From positions 215,501 to 278,351 of the forward strand of contig NZ_RBIM01000007.1 in assembly GCF_003634045.1 (NCBI RefSeq): a DNA stretch of 62,851 bases, given 5' to 3'. This stretch comes from Maricaulis maris. Its GTDB lineage: Bacteria; Pseudomonadota; Alphaproteobacteria; Caulobacterales; Maricaulaceae. Below are positions 1-9,489 of the stretch, one piece after another. Below the pieces are notes generated by a model. It did no database searches and was not told where the DNA came from. It was given only the letters and a program-made list of their open reading frames with translations. Each line of letters opens with the position of its first letter. Positions within the stretch are counted from its first letter, which is position 1. The position numbers and the translations under genes are program-made.

Positions 1-80
1 CCGTATCCGGTTCTTGAGGTCAAGGGCGCCGCAGGCGCCGCTTCGCGGGCATGCCCCTTGAGCTCAAGAACCGGATACGG
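1..80. repeat. 80-bp palindromic repeat, copy A
   Basis: A 17-bp arm (1-17) is perfectly complementary to 64-80. Inside it sit TCAAGGG (20-26) paired with CCCTTGA (55-61) and a small GC stem around GGCGCC-GCA-GGCGCC. About 40 bases after the right arm (81-123) also resemble the flanks of the copies at 15417 and 17345. The window starts at the left arm, so any left flank is cut off. The function is unknown; it resembles dispersed palindromic elements of the REP type. Confidence 0.8.
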
Positions 81-171
81 CTTTCTCCCGGCAAGGGGTT
101 TATGGCGGGGTGCGCGCCGGACGCTATCCCCAAGCGCGAATTCGTCGGGCGACAATTCGACCCCCACACAC

Positions 172-204
172 AAGAAAAAGGGCGGCCCCGTCGGAGCCGC
201 CCCT
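172..204 (-). terminator. Rho-independent terminator of icd
   Basis: A 7-bp GC stem (180-186 with 196-202) is followed on the minus strand by a T-rich run (TTTTTCTT). It lies 24 bases past the icd stop codon. Confidence 0.8.
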
Positions 205-227
205 TCATATTGTTATGATTTCGGCCC

Positions 228-1451
228 TTAGCCGCGAGCCGCCATGGCGGCCTTGAAGCGCTCATCGACCTTGTCGAGGAAGCCTTCGGTCGACAGCCAG
301 CCCTGGCTTTCGCCGACCAGCAGGGCCAGATCCTTGGTCATGAAGCCGGCCTCGACCGTCTTGATGATCGTGTCTTCCAGCAGGGCTGCGAAGTCCATGA
401 CGTCCTGGTTTCCATCCATGCGGCCGCGATGGGAGAGACCCTGCGTCCAGGCGAAGATGGAGGCGATCGAGTTGGTCGAGGTCTGCTCGCCGCGCTGATG
501 CTGGCGATAGTGGCGGGTCACCGTGCCGTGGGCGGCTTCGGCTTCGACCGTCGAGCCGTCGGGGCTCATCAGCACCGAGGTCATCAGGCCGAGCGAGCCG
601 AAGCCCTGGGCGACGGTGTCGGACTGGACGTCGCCGTCATAATTCTTGCAGGCCCAGACGAAACCACCGGACCATTTCATTGCGGCGGCGACCATGTCGT
701 CGATCAGGCGATGCTCATAGGAGATGCCCTTCTCGGCGAAGGCGTCCTTGAACTCGGCCTGGTAGATCTCCTCGAACAGATCCTTGAAGCGGCCGTCATA
801 GGCTTTCAGGATGGTGTTCTTGGTCGACAGATAGACCGGCCAGCCGCGCTGCAGGCCGTAATTGAGCGAGGCGCGGGCAAAATCGCGGATCGAGTCGTCG
901 AGATTATACATGCCCATGGCAACGCCCGGGGACGGGAAGTCGAAGACTTCGCGGGTGACCGGATCGGAACCGTCGGACGGCTCGAAGGTCATGGTCAGCT
1001 TGCCCGGACGGTCGACCAGGAAATCGGTGGCGCGATACTGGTCACCAAAGGCGTGACGGCCGATCACCATGGGCTGCTGCCAACCCGGCACCAGGCGCGG
1101 CACGTTGGAGATGACGATCGGCTCACGGAAGACGACGCCGCCGAGGATGTTGCGGATGGTGCCGTTCGGCGAGCGCCACATCTTCTTGAGGCCGAATTCC
1201 TCGACGCGGGCTTCGTCCGGCGTGATCGTGGCGCATTTCACGCCGACGCCGTAATGCTTGATCGCCTCGGCGGCGTCGACGGTGATCTGGTCATCCGTCT
1301 CGTCACGCTTGGTGACCGAGAGGTCGTAATACTTCAGATCAATGTCGAGATAGGGCAGGATCAGCTTGTCCTTGATCAGCTGCCAGATGATGCGGGTCAT
1401 CTCATCGCCGTCGAGTTCGACGACCGGGGTATCGACTTTGATCTTCGCCAT
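228..1451 (-). CDS. icd: NADP-dependent isocitrate dehydrogenase
   Basis: TCA-cycle enzyme that oxidatively decarboxylates isocitrate to 2-oxoglutarate and makes NADPH in the cytoplasm. The 407-residue product has the length and sequence of the homodimeric, eukaryote-like IDH subfamily: N-terminal [14 protein letters not shown], the central substrate segment [16 protein letters not shown] and the metal-site region [17 protein letters not shown] chose the ATG at 1451 (MAKIKVD) because a GAGAG sequence precedes it and it matches the family start; an in-frame ATG four codons upstream (1463) would only add MRAP. It is a single gene, divergent from the peptidase gene at 1660, with its own terminator. 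Confidence 0.95.
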   Translation of the reverse strand: MAKIKVDTPVVELDGDEMTRIIWQLIKDKLILPYLDIDLKYYDLSVTKRDETDDQITVDAAEAIKHYGVGVKCATITPDEARVEEFGLKKMWRSPNGTIRNILGGVVFREPIVISNVPRLVPGWQQPMVIGRHAFGDQYRATDFLVDRPGKLTMTFEPSDGSDPVTREVFDFPSPGVAMGMYNLDDSIRDFARASLNYGLQRGWPVYLSTKNTILKAYDGRFKDLFEEIYQAEFKDAFAEKGISYEHRLIDDMVAAAMKWSGGFVWACKNYDGDVQSDTVAQGFGSLGLMTSVLMSPDGSTVEAEAAHGTVTRHYRQHQRGEQTSTNSIASIFAWTQGLSHRGRMDGNQDVMDFAALLEDTIIKTVEAGFMTKDLALLVGESQGWLSTEGFLDKVDERFKAAMAARG

Positions 1452-1659
1452 GGGTGCTCTCATTTCTTTTCGGACGGGTGATCCCGGTGCCTCGAAGACA
1501 CCGGTGACAGATTTTCCCGCTCTCTAGCACCGGTCTTTGACGCAAGGAAGGGCTGGCCTGAAAAAGCGGCCCGCCTGTCTGCACCGTCACTTTCCTCCGC
1601 CAGGACCGCCGTGTTTAGTGTTGGTGGTACTACGATAACAGGCAGGGGATGATGTGATC

Positions 1660-3114
1660 ATGACACGATTGGTCCGGATCGCGCTTATTGTGGTCGCGGC
1701 CGCCGCGTGCAGTCCGGCCGGTCCGCGCGGGGCAGCGGCCAACGACGCCGGGCCCGGTTCCAACGGGATGATGGACGGCGCCGGCTATACAGTCACCGTC
1801 CGGGATCTCGGCGATGGGCGTTTTGGCGTCGATTATCTGCTTGCGGACGCACAATCCGCCCTGATCTTTTCACGGTCGTCCGGCGACTATCGCGTCGGCG
1901 CATGGTCGCCGGTCGGCAGCGGCGTGCAGCTGGAGCGGCTGCACGGGTTTGATGCCCTTCTTTTCGATGCGCCACGGACCGAATTTTCCCTGATCGTTGA
2001 GCCTCGCTTCGTTAGTCCGCAGGGCGATTACAGTCCCTATGTCGGCTTCTCTGATGGCAGTCTGGCAATCTATACTGGCCAGTTCGAGGTGCTGGCGGTT
2101 GCCGACACCGGATCGATTGCGGCGCTCGACGGCAATCTTGGCGCCTGGCAGGGCGAGCAATACACGATGGGCGTCCGCATCCTGTCGGATCGGCGCATGG
2201 TGTTTGACGGCGAGATCGTTGACGGTTCGGTTGAGCATACGGCCCGTGGCAATGGCGCTTTTGTCTATCTCGGCGATGGCGAGATCACTGCGCGCCGCAG
2301 CTATGTCGGCGTGCTGGATCGTGGACTGCCGACCTGGGTGCTCGAGGCGATGGACGACGACATGGAGTCGATTTTCGAAACCTACGAGACCCGCTGGCAG
2401 CATCCGCTTGAAGAGCGGGCCGTGCTTTATTTTGCCTATGGCGGGGACGAGCAGGGCGGGTACTCCAACAAGGGCAGTGTGATTGACCGCTCGATCCTGA
2501 TGTCGAGTTCCGGGCAGGCCATGTCCGAGCCTTCGCCGGACTTGCGAACCTATCTGCGCTGGTTTTTCGCCCATGAAGTCGCGCACCAGTTCCAGAACCT
2601 GCGTGGCCAGGGAAGTGGGACTATCGGTGAGAGCTGGATTCATGAGGGCGGTGCCAACACGATGGCCACAGGGCTTGTCGCACAGATGCTTGGCGAGGCG
2701 GGGCCGGACTATCTGTCGGCGACCTATGCTCGCGAGTATGCGCAATGCCTGCCGGTCTTGGCTGCCGGCCCGCTCGAGACCGCGCATCTTCGCGACCAGA
2801 GCGGCGGCTTCTATGCTTGCGGTGCGCTGATTGGCCTGGTCATCGATGCGGCAACGCCAGACGGTGATATCTACACGGTGTGGCTTGCGATGCAGGCGCT
2901 GTCCGAACAGCGGGACGAACAGCGGTCCCGGGCGCTCTTCTTCGAAGCCGCAGGCCAGGCCGGCGTGGATGCGGACCTGATCGCCCATCTCGACCGGTTG
3001 ATTGATGGCGGGGCTGATGATCCCGCCGCCCAACTGCGGCGCGCGATGGACATGGCGGGGCTGGCAGCCGAATTCGATGATAACAACCAGCTCATCACCC
3101 TGCAGCAGCCTTGA
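1660..3114 (+). CDS. putative zinc metallopeptidase lipoprotein (gluzincin-like)
   Basis: The product has about 484 residues and begins with a hydrophobic signal ending in a lipobox-like AAAC (Cys about residue 16-17), so it is probably a lipidated periplasmic or outer-membrane protein. Residues 305-309 read H-E-V-A-H and Glu329 lies in the context WIHEGGAN. HExxH followed about 20 residues later by Glu is the zinc-ligand layout of gluzincin peptidases. The rest does not match a family I can name, and the substrate is unknown. A GTG at 1654 is an alternative start; the ATG at 1660 sits 10 bases after GGGGA. The next gene starts 8 bases after the stop. Confidence 0.7.
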   Translation: MTRLVRIALIVVAAAACSPAGPRGAAANDAGPGSNGMMDGAGYTVTVRDLGDGRFGVDYLLADAQSALIFSRSSGDYRVGAWSPVGSGVQLERLHGFDALLFDAPRTEFSLIVEPRFVSPQGDYSPYVGFSDGSLAIYTGQFEVLAVADTGSIAALDGNLGAWQGEQYTMGVRILSDRRMVFDGEIVDGSVEHTARGNGAFVYLGDGEITARRSYVGVLDRGLPTWVLEAMDDDMESIFETYETRWQHPLEERAVLYFAYGGDEQGGYSNKGSVIDRSILMSSSGQAMSEPSPDLRTYLRWFFAHEVAHQFQNLRGQGSGTIGESWIHEGGANTMATGLVAQMLGEAGPDYLSATYAREYAQCLPVLAAGPLETAHLRDQSGGFYACGALIGLVIDAATPDGDIYTVWLAMQALSEQRDEQRSRALFFEAAGQAGVDADLIAHLDRLIDGGADDPAAQLRRAMDMAGLAAEFDDNNQLITLQQP

Positions 3115-3122
3115 AGTCCGAC

Positions 3123-3863
3123 ATGCCCTATACCCCCGCATTCATCCTCCACACGCCGCAACTCGGTGAGAATATTGGCGCGGCGGCCCGTGTGATGGGG
3201 AATTTCGGCCTGCCCGAGCTGGTGATTGTCGATCCGCGCGATGGCTGGCCCAATGACAAGGCGGTGACCATGTCGGCCGGCTCGCCGGTGCTCGGCAATG
3301 CCCGCGTGGAATATCGTCTCGGTGATGCGATCCATGATCGCACCCGGCTCTACGCCACCACGGCGCGGCCGCGCGGCATGGAAAAGCCGGTGATGACGGC
3401 GCGCGAAGCAGTCAGTGACATGAAGGCGGCCATCGAAGCGGGTGAGACGGTCGGCGTGATGTTCGGCGGTGAGAAGTCCGGCTTGCCCAATGAGGCGGTC
3501 AATCTGGCCGATGTCATCATCACCCTGCCGGTGGACCGCTCCTTCTCCTCACTCAACCTGGCCCAAGCTGTTGCCGTGATCGCCTATGAATGGACCGCCG
3601 GCGAGGGCGCGCCGGCCGAGTTTGAACCGGTCTCCGATGTCGCCACGCGGCAAGACCTGGAGCGCATGTTCGAGCATTTCGAATATGAGCTCGACCGTGC
3701 CGGCTTCTTCCACCCGCCGTCAAAGACGCCGTTGATGGTCCAGAACCTGCGCAATGCCTTCATCCGCGGTCGCTGGACCGAGCAAGAGGTGCGCACCTTT
3801 CGCGGCGCGGTGAAGGCGCTGGCACTCGGTCGCGGCAAGGCGCGGGTGGTGCGGGAGGACTGA
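3123..3863 (+). CDS. trmJ: tRNA (cytidine/uridine-2'-O-)-methyltransferase TrmJ family
   Basis: SpoU/TrmH-superfamily (SPOUT) methyltransferase that uses S-adenosylmethionine. The closest known role is 2'-O-methylation of position 32 in tRNA anticodon loops. All three SpoU motifs are visible: NIGAAARVMGNFG near residue 15, VMFGGEKSGLPNE near 115, and the knot segment ITLPVDRSFSSLNLAQA near 135. The product has 246 residues, with the usual TrmJ C-terminal helical tail. The ATG at 3123 gives a typical start (MPYTPAF); a TTG at 3111 overlapping the previous stop is less likely. Target specificity (TrmJ versus another SpoU member) is inferred from similarity only. Confidence 0.85.
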   Translation: MPYTPAFILHTPQLGENIGAAARVMGNFGLPELVIVDPRDGWPNDKAVTMSAGSPVLGNARVEYRLGDAIHDRTRLYATTARPRGMEKPVMTAREAVSDMKAAIEAGETVGVMFGGEKSGLPNEAVNLADVIITLPVDRSFSSLNLAQAVAVIAYEWTAGEGAPAEFEPVSDVATRQDLERMFEHFEYELDRAGFFHPPSKTPLMVQNLRNAFIRGRWTEQEVRTFRGAVKALALGRGKARVVRED

Positions 3864-3902
3864 CGGGCAGGGACATGTCCCTGTTTTGTGTGCTCGGCCC
3901 CT

Positions 3903-5006
3903 CTATTGCGATACGGCCTGCCAGAGCCCGTAATTGAAGTCGGGCGCCTCGAACGGCTTGGCGTTGGCCTGGCTTGCGACGGTGAGGCCGGTGGCGCTGT
4001 CATGCAGGACGGCCGAGCGGTAGCCGCCGAAATCGCCGCCATGGGAGATCCGGTACGTCCCCTCGCCGGTGACACGCACATAGAGGCCGAGCCCGTAGCC
4101 GGCGGCCCCGCCAGGCTCGAAGGCATTGTAGTCCGCGCGCATGGTCCGACCCTCGGCCTCGAACATCCCGCCCGCGCCGAGCGCGCGGTAGAGCGCGACA
4201 AGGTCCTGCGGCGTGGTCACCCAGCCGCCGGCGGTCCATTCATGGTCGAGATTGCGGCGCAGGCGACCGCTGCGGGCGGTCGGCGAGAGGCCGAACCAGC
4301 CGCGCTGATGTCCGTTGGCGAGGCGTGCAAAGTCGCGGCCCTGCAAGGGCTCGGTCTGCGACAGGCCGAGCGGGGCAATGACACGGCTTTGTGCCAGATC
4401 GTAGAACGCCTCCCCGGTCGCCGCCTCGATGACGAGGCCGACCAGGATATAATCGGTGTCGGAATAGGAAAAATGCTGGCCGAGCGGGCCTTCGGCGTCG
4501 TCGCCGGCAATAAAGCCGACCGTCTCGTCCGGCGTGAAGCCGCGTTGGCCGCGTGTCAGGCCGGCTAGGAAAAAGTCGAGATCTTCCAGATAGTCCGGCA
4601 CACCGGCCGAGTGATTGAGCAGGTGGCGCAGCGTCATCCCGTCATGATTGGCCAGTGCCGGCCACCAGTCCCGCCCGGACAGCCAGGGCTCCACCGGGGC
4701 ATCGAGATTGAGCACGCCTTCATCGGCCAGCTGGACCGCGACCAGGGCTGTGATCGTCTTGCCGACACTGCCGGACAGGAAGCGGGTTTCCGGCTCGACC
4801 GGTGCGTTGTTGCGCTGATCCGTCAGTCCGGCCTGGTGATCGATGCGCGTGCCATCGGCAAGCAACAGGCTGGCGGAAAGGCCGGGGGTGAGACCGTCGG
4901 CAATCGCGGCATCAGTCCGCGCGCGCATGATCGTCTCGGTATCGGACTGCGCCAAGGCGCCGGTGGAAATGAGCAAGGCCACAAGGCCGGTAAGAATCTG
5001 TTGCAT
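3903..5006 (-). CDS. serine hydrolase, class C beta-lactamase / D-Ala-D-Ala peptidase fold
   Basis: Secreted or periplasmic serine hydrolase of the beta-lactamase-related superfamily (esterases, peptidases and class C beta-lactamases share it). The 367-residue protein starts with a signal peptide (cleavage near ALA-QS, residue 20). The catalytic S-x-x-K is S80-V-G-K83, the Tyr motif is YSDTDY near residue 190, and a late HGG motif (SHGGDFGG) matches the family. The substrate cannot be told from sequence, and beta-lactamase activity is not implied. It is convergent with trmJ (39 bases between stops). The ATG at 5006 is chosen because it gives an ordinary signal peptide; the longer reading frame upstream does not. 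Confidence 0.8.
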   Translation of the reverse strand: MQQILTGLVALLISTGALAQSDTETIMRARTDAAIADGLTPGLSASLLLADGTRIDHQAGLTDQRNNAPVEPETRFLSGSVGKTITALVAVQLADEGVLNLDAPVEPWLSGRDWWPALANHDGMTLRHLLNHSAGVPDYLEDLDFFLAGLTRGQRGFTPDETVGFIAGDDAEGPLGQHFSYSDTDYILVGLVIEAATGEAFYDLAQSRVIAPLGLSQTEPLQGRDFARLANGHQRGWFGLSPTARSGRLRRNLDHEWTAGGWVTTPQDLVALYRALGAGGMFEAEGRTMRADYNAFEPGGAAGYGLGLYVRVTGEGTYRISHGGDFGGYRSAVLHDSATGLTVASQANAKPFEAPDFNYGLWQAVSQ

Positions 5007-5085
5007 GGCGCTCCCGTAAAATAGCCGGCCAGGTAAGGCAAGTCTCTGCCTGGCGCGCGGTTGCGCAGGCCCGTCAGGCGGCCGT

Positions 5086-5370
5086 CGGCCGGGTAAGGTC
5101 GAGCGGCGCGGCGCGGAAGGCGAAGCGGTCGCGATGTTCGCCGGCGAGACGTCCGGCCTGCCCGATGGGGCGGTCAACATGGCCGATATCATCATCACCC
5201 AGCCGCGCGTCGGTCGAGGGCGCCGAAACCCTGCCAAGCACGGCCCCGACCTCACCGTCGGCGCGCTTGTCACGGCGCTTCTCGCCAGCGCCTTCTGGCG
5301 GGGAACGCTGGAGCCAACCGAGGTCCGCTCACATCGCCGGTGGAGGTGGAGTAGGGCCGAGCGCCTTTAG
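5086..5370 (+). pseudogene. decayed TrmJ/SpoU methyltransferase fragment
   Basis: In one open frame, residues read AMFAGETSGLPDGAVNMADI followed by ITQP, closely matching SpoU motif 2-3 of the intact TrmJ at 3123 (VMFGGEKSGLPNEAVNLADV, ITLP). About 35 codons later FWRGTLEPTEVR matches the TrmJ C-terminal FIRGRWTEQEVR. The N-terminal half and the knot segment are missing. This looks like the remnant of a second TrmJ-like gene after deletion. It is too short to be an active enzyme. Confidence 0.6.
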
Positions 5371-5553
5371 CAGGTGTCCGCGGCAGCGCATGCTTTCCCG
5401 CCCCCCCTTTGAAGACGGCCAGGGCCCGGGGACATCTCGATGAATCCGGAACAAGCCGATACGGCGTGCTGGCTGACAAGCGATCTATGGACGCCTCTGC
5501 GCGACGGCGTTGGGGTATGGGGGAGAGAGATATCACCTGTCCCCCACCCGCTT

Positions 5554-5682
5554 GTCATCCCGGCCGAATGGCCTGCGAAAGCAGGCCGCAGAGCCGGGAC
5601 TTCTTATCGCGAAAGCTGGCCGTACCGGGCGTAGGGGGCCCGGATCTGCGCCCTGATCAAGTCAGGGCTCCGCCGGGATGAC
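5554..5682. repeat. GTCATCCC palindromic repeat 1
   Basis: GTCATCCCGGC at 5554-5564 is inverted at 5672-5682 (GCCGGGATGAC). Internal small palindromes include GGCCTGCGAAAGCAGGCC and GCCCTGATCAAGTCAGGGC. Elements bounded by GTCATCCC/GGGATGAC are common intergenic repeats in alphaproteobacterial genomes. Confidence 0.7.
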
Positions 5683-5709
5683 AAAGGTATTTGAAATCCC
5701 GAAGCCACC

Positions 5710-5812
5710 GTCATCCCGATCACAATCGGGACCCAGCCTGCGACGCGACGCCATTGCAGGGTTCGGCGAAATCGATCCTGCGAGACTGGGTCCTGACTTT
5801 CGTCAGGATGAC
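5710..5812. repeat. GTCATCCC palindromic repeat 2
   Basis: GTCATCCCGATCACAATCGGGACCCAG-type left half starting at 5710, with CTGGGTCC and CAGGATGAC in the right half ending at 5812. It is the same family as the repeat 28 bases upstream but with different inner sequence. Confidence 0.7.
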
Positions 5813-6048
5813 GCTGTGGGGCGGGGGTGTGCGTTGGATGAAGTGCCGGAGGTGTGTTTACCCACCAACCGCCCCCCGCATTTGCTCTCCCCCCTCGCGA
5901 TTGTTAAGACTCTGCGACAGGAAAGCCGCCTGATTCACACCAATGATTCGCGCCCGCGCGCGAGGGTGTGGGATCGGCGGCGATTTTCGTGAGGGTGCGG
6001 TCGGGGCAATCGTGACCGCCATCGCGACACAATGAAAAGAGGGCCGCC

Positions 6049-8916
6049 TTGAGCGATCACGACGACACGCCGAACACCCCGGAAGACGGACCCGAAAACG
6101 GACCCGAAAACTCTGGCGGTCAGCCGCCAGCCCTGCCGGACGGGATTGGCAATATCGCCATCGAGGACGAGATGAAGTCGTCCTATCTCGATTATGCGAT
6201 GAGCGTGATCGTGTCGCGGGCCATTCCCGATGCGCGGGACGGGTTGAAGCCGGTCCACCGCCGCATCCTCTATACGATGCACGAGAACGGGCAGACGCAC
6301 GAGAAAGCCTATCGCAAATGCGCCACCGCGGTCGGTGACGTGATGGGGCGTTATCACCCGCATGGCGACCAGGCGGTCTATGACTCGCTGGTGCGCCTGG
6401 CCCAGGACTGGTCGATGCGCGTGCCGCTGATCGACGGGCAGGGCAATTTCGGCTCGGTCGATGGCGATCCGCCCGCCGCCTATCGTTATACCGAAGCGCG
6501 GATGCAGAAAGTGGCGCAGTCGCTGCTGGCCGATATCGACAAGAATACGGTCAATTTCATCGACAATTATTCCGCCGAGCGCCAGGAGCCGGTGGTGCTG
6601 CCGGCCCGCTTCCCGAACCTGTTGGTCAATGGCGCCGGCGGTATTGCCGTCGGCATGGCGACCAATATCCCGCCGCACAATCTCGGCGAGGTGATCGATG
6701 GCACGCTGGCCCTGCTGGAAAACCCTTCGCTGACCGAAGCCGAACTGCTGGATTATATCCCCGGGCCTGACTTCCCGACGGGTGGCCTGATCCTTGGTCG
6801 GACCGGCGCCCGCAATGCGGTGCTGACCGGGCGCGGCTCGGTGGTGATGCGCTCGCGCACCTCGATCGAGGAAGTGCGCAAGGACCGGATGGCGATCATC
6901 GTCCACGAAATCCCCTACCAGGTGAACAAGGCCTCGATGATCGAGAAGATCGCCGACCTGGTGCGCGAGAAGAAGATCGAGGGCATTGCCGATCTGCGCG
7001 ATGAAAGTGACCGCAATGGCATGCGCGTGGTGATCGAGCTGAAGCGCGACGCCAATGCCGATGTCATCCTCAACCAGCTGTTCCGCTGGTCGCCGATGCA
7101 GACGAGCTTCGGCGCCAACATGCTGTCGCTCGTCGGTGGTCGTCCGCAATTGCTGGGCGCGCTGGACATCCTCAAGGAATTCCTGCGCTTCCGCGAGGAA
7201 GTCGTGGCCCGCCGCGCCAAGTTCGAGCTCAACAAGGCGCGCGACCGGGCGCATGTCATCGTCGGCCTGGCCCTGGCTGTGGCCAATATCGACGAGGTCA
7301 TAGCCCTGATCCGCCGCGCCCCCAATCCGGCGACGGCGCGCGAGCAATTGATGGCGCGCGACTGGCCGGCCATGGATGTGGCGCCGCTGGTCGAACTGGT
7401 CGCCGATCCGCGCTCCATGCTGCGCGACGACAAGACGCTGCGTCTCACCGAGGAGCAGGCGAGGGCGATCCTGGAGCTGCGCCTCAACCGCCTGACCGGT
7501 CTGGGCCGCGAGGAGCTGGGCAATGAAGCGGCAACGCTGGCCGAGCAGATCGCCGACCTCCTGGACCTGCTGCGCTCACGCCAGCGCGTGCTCGACATCA
7601 TTCGCGACGAGCTGAGCGAGGTTCGCGACAACTACGCCACGCCGCGCCGCTCCGAATTCGTCGATGCCGAGCTCGACTTCGAGGACGAGGATCTTATTCC
7701 GCGCGACGAGATGGTCGTCACCGTCACCCATGGCGGTTATGCCAAGCGCACGGCGCTGTCCGACTACCGAGCCCAGCGCCGCGGCGGCAAGGGTCGCTCG
7801 GGCATGGCGACTAAGGATGAGGATTTCATCGCCACGCTCTTCGTCGCCTCGACCCACGCGCCGCTGTTGTTCTTCTCCAATCGCGGCATGGTCTACAAGA
7901 CCAAGACCTGGCGTCTGCCGCTGGGCGCGCCGAACACGCGCGGCAAGGCGCTGATCAATCTGTTGCCGCTGGAACAGGGCGAGACGATCACCTCGATCAT
8001 GGCTTTGCCGGAAGACGAGAGCACTTGGGCCGACATGAATGTCATGTTCGCCACCAATAAGGGCACCGTCCGCCGCAACAAGCTGTCCGACTTCGTCCAG
8101 GTCAATCGCAATGGCAAGATCGCGATGAAGCTGGAGGAGGATGATGACCGCATCGTCAATGTGGTGCTGTGCACCGAGCAGGACGATGTCTTCCTGACCA
8201 CCCACAAGGGCCGCGCCATCCGCTTCCCGGCCACCGATGTCCGCGTCTTTGCCGGCCGTAATTCGGTCGGGGTGCGCGGCATCCGCCTGGCCGAGGGCGA
8301 CGAGCTGATCTCGATGGCTATTTTGCGCCATATCGACGTGACTTCACCGGAAGCCCGCGAATACCTCAAGCACGCTACGGCAATGCGTCGGGCTCTCGGC
8401 GAAGAGGAAGTCGACGACACGCCGGTGGAGATCGACGGGGACGATGAGGGCGATGGGCTTGAGGGCCTGTCGACCGAGCGTCTCGCCGAGCTGGGCGCCG
8501 CCGAGGAATTCCTCCTCACGGTTGCGTCGGACGGCATGGGCAAACGTTCATCGGCCTATGATTTCCGGGTCATGGGGCGTGGCAATAACGGCGTCGCCGC
8601 CACCGATATCAAACGCGACGTGCCCTTGTCGGCCAGTTTCCCGGTCGATGATGCCGACCAGATCATGGCCGTCACCGATGGCGGCCAATTGATCCGATTC
8701 CCGGTCGACACGGTCCGGATCGCCAGCCGCTCGTCGCGCGGTGTCCGCCTTATCCGCTTGAATGAAGGCGAGAATGTCGTCGCCGTCGTGCGCATCCAGG
8801 ATGCCGGTGATGAGGGCGATGCGGTGGAGGAGGTCGATGTCGAAGGCGGCCCGATCCAGCCGGACACCGACGGATCATCCCCGTCCTCCGATGCTGATCC
8901 GGGACCGACCGAATAG
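6049..8916 (+). CDS. gyrA: DNA gyrase subunit A
   Basis: Breakage-reunion subunit of DNA gyrase; with GyrB it introduces negative supercoils. The 955-residue product carries the catalytic Tyr147 (AYRYTEARM), the quinolone-determining segment [14 protein letters not shown], and the GyrA-box QRRGGKG that starts the DNA-wrapping C-terminal domain. An acidic insert in the C-terminal domain (around residues 765-805) is typical of alphaproteobacterial GyrA. Position 108, equivalent to E. coli Ser83, is Gln; Asp112 (E. coli Asp87) is kept. Translation appears to start at TTG 6049, 7 bases after AGAGGG; the first 35 residues are a low-complexity Pro/Gly/Glu extension. Confidence 0.97.
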   Translation: MSDHDDTPNTPEDGPENGPENSGGQPPALPDGIGNIAIEDEMKSSYLDYAMSVIVSRAIPDARDGLKPVHRRILYTMHENGQTHEKAYRKCATAVGDVMGRYHPHGDQAVYDSLVRLAQDWSMRVPLIDGQGNFGSVDGDPPAAYRYTEARMQKVAQSLLADIDKNTVNFIDNYSAERQEPVVLPARFPNLLVNGAGGIAVGMATNIPPHNLGEVIDGTLALLENPSLTEAELLDYIPGPDFPTGGLILGRTGARNAVLTGRGSVVMRSRTSIEEVRKDRMAIIVHEIPYQVNKASMIEKIADLVREKKIEGIADLRDESDRNGMRVVIELKRDANADVILNQLFRWSPMQTSFGANMLSLVGGRPQLLGALDILKEFLRFREEVVARRAKFELNKARDRAHVIVGLALAVANIDEVIALIRRAPNPATAREQLMARDWPAMDVAPLVELVADPRSMLRDDKTLRLTEEQARAILELRLNRLTGLGREELGNEAATLAEQIADLLDLLRSRQRVLDIIRDELSEVRDNYATPRRSEFVDAELDFEDEDLIPRDEMVVTVTHGGYAKRTALSDYRAQRRGGKGRSGMATKDEDFIATLFVASTHAPLLFFSNRGMVYKTKTWRLPLGAPNTRGKALINLLPLEQGETITSIMALPEDESTWADMNVMFATNKGTVRRNKLSDFVQVNRNGKIAMKLEEDDDRIVNVVLCTEQDDVFLTTHKGRAIRFPATDVRVFAGRNSVGVRGIRLAEGDELISMAILRHIDVTSPEAREYLKHATAMRRALGEEEVDDTPVEIDGDDEGDGLEGLSTERLAELGAAEEFLLTVASDGMGKRSSAYDFRVMGRGNNGVAATDIKRDVPLSASFPVDDADQIMAVTDGGQLIRFPVDTVRIASRSSRGVRLIRLNEGENVVAVVRIQDAGDEGDAVEEVDVEGGPIQPDTDGSSPSSDADPGPTE

Positions 8917-8998
8917 CGCAGTTGCGGGCCGGAGTGATTGATATCGCTCCGGTCTTCTGCCAGACAGGGCCGGGCGCCAAGCCTGGGAGAGATTGGCC

Positions 8999-9487
8999 AT
9001 GACCCGTACCGCGCTCTATCCGGGCACGTTTGATCCGCTGACCAATGGTCATATCGACATCATTGGCCGGGCTGTAAAACTGGTCGACCATCTGGTGATC
9101 GGCGTCGCCGTGAATGAGGGCAAGAAGCCGCTCTTCAACCTCGATGAGCGCGTCGAGATGGTCCAGGCCGAAATCGCCAAATTTGCTGATGGTGCCCAGA
9201 TCGAAGTGCGGCCGTTCGACGGCCTCCTGATGCATTTCGCCGAGGAGATCGGCGCCCAATCGATTGTGCGCGGGCTTCGGGCCGTGTCCGATTTCGAGTA
9301 TGAATTCCAGATGGTGGCCATGAACCAGCAGCTCAATGATGATATTGAGACCCTGTTCCTGATGGCCGATCCACGCCACCAGGCGATTGCGTCGCGCCTG
9401 GTCAAGGAAATTGCCCGATTGGGCGGAGATGTCTCCGCCTTTGTGACGCCGAGTATCGAACGCCGATTGAAGGAGCGTCTTGCGTGA
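8999..9487 (+). CDS. coaD: phosphopantetheine adenylyltransferase
   Basis: Penultimate step of coenzyme A synthesis: transfers AMP from ATP to 4'-phosphopantetheine to give dephospho-CoA. The 162-residue product is full length, with the nucleotidyltransferase signature GTFDPLTNGHIDII at the N-terminus and the family segment RGLRAVSDFEYEFQM in the middle. The usual ISS motif near the C-terminal helix reads IAS here (AIASRLVKEIA). ATG 8999 follows GGAGAG at a good distance; a TTG at 8993 is too close to it. It follows gyrA by 82 bases and its stop overlaps a possible GTG start of the next gene, which suggests co-translation. Confidence 0.95.
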   Translation: MTRTALYPGTFDPLTNGHIDIIGRAVKLVDHLVIGVAVNEGKKPLFNLDERVEMVQAEIAKFADGAQIEVRPFDGLLMHFAEEIGAQSIVRGLRAVSDFEYEFQMVAMNQQLNDDIETLFLMADPRHQAIASRLVKEIARLGGDVSAFVTPSIERRLKERLA

Positions 9488-9489
9488 TC

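Larger units (their letters stand above)
5371..6048. other. non-coding stretch upstream of gyrA
   Basis: I see no convincing gene in this 678-base stretch. It holds two GTCATCCC-type palindromic repeats (5554-5682 and 5710-5812) and presumably the gyrA promoter. A possible 6-codon leader (ATG at 6032, stop overlapping the gyrA TTG) is present but unsupported. Confidence 0.5.

Noticed and set aside
429-1481. Long open frame on the plus strand opposite icd, and many similar ones opposite gyrA, tgt, the TonB receptor and others
   Set aside because: High-GC antisense shadows: their translations have no recognisable domains, and the sense frames encode well-known proteins.
3903-5273. Longer N-terminal reading (to 5273) of the serine hydrolase
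   Set aside because: The extra 89 residues are the antisense of the TrmJ-like fragment and would bury the signal peptide that starts at 5006.
6032-6052. Six-codon leader peptide overlapping the gyrA TTG start
   Set aside because: AAAAGAGGG within it is better explained as the gyrA ribosome-binding site; there is no independent support for translation.
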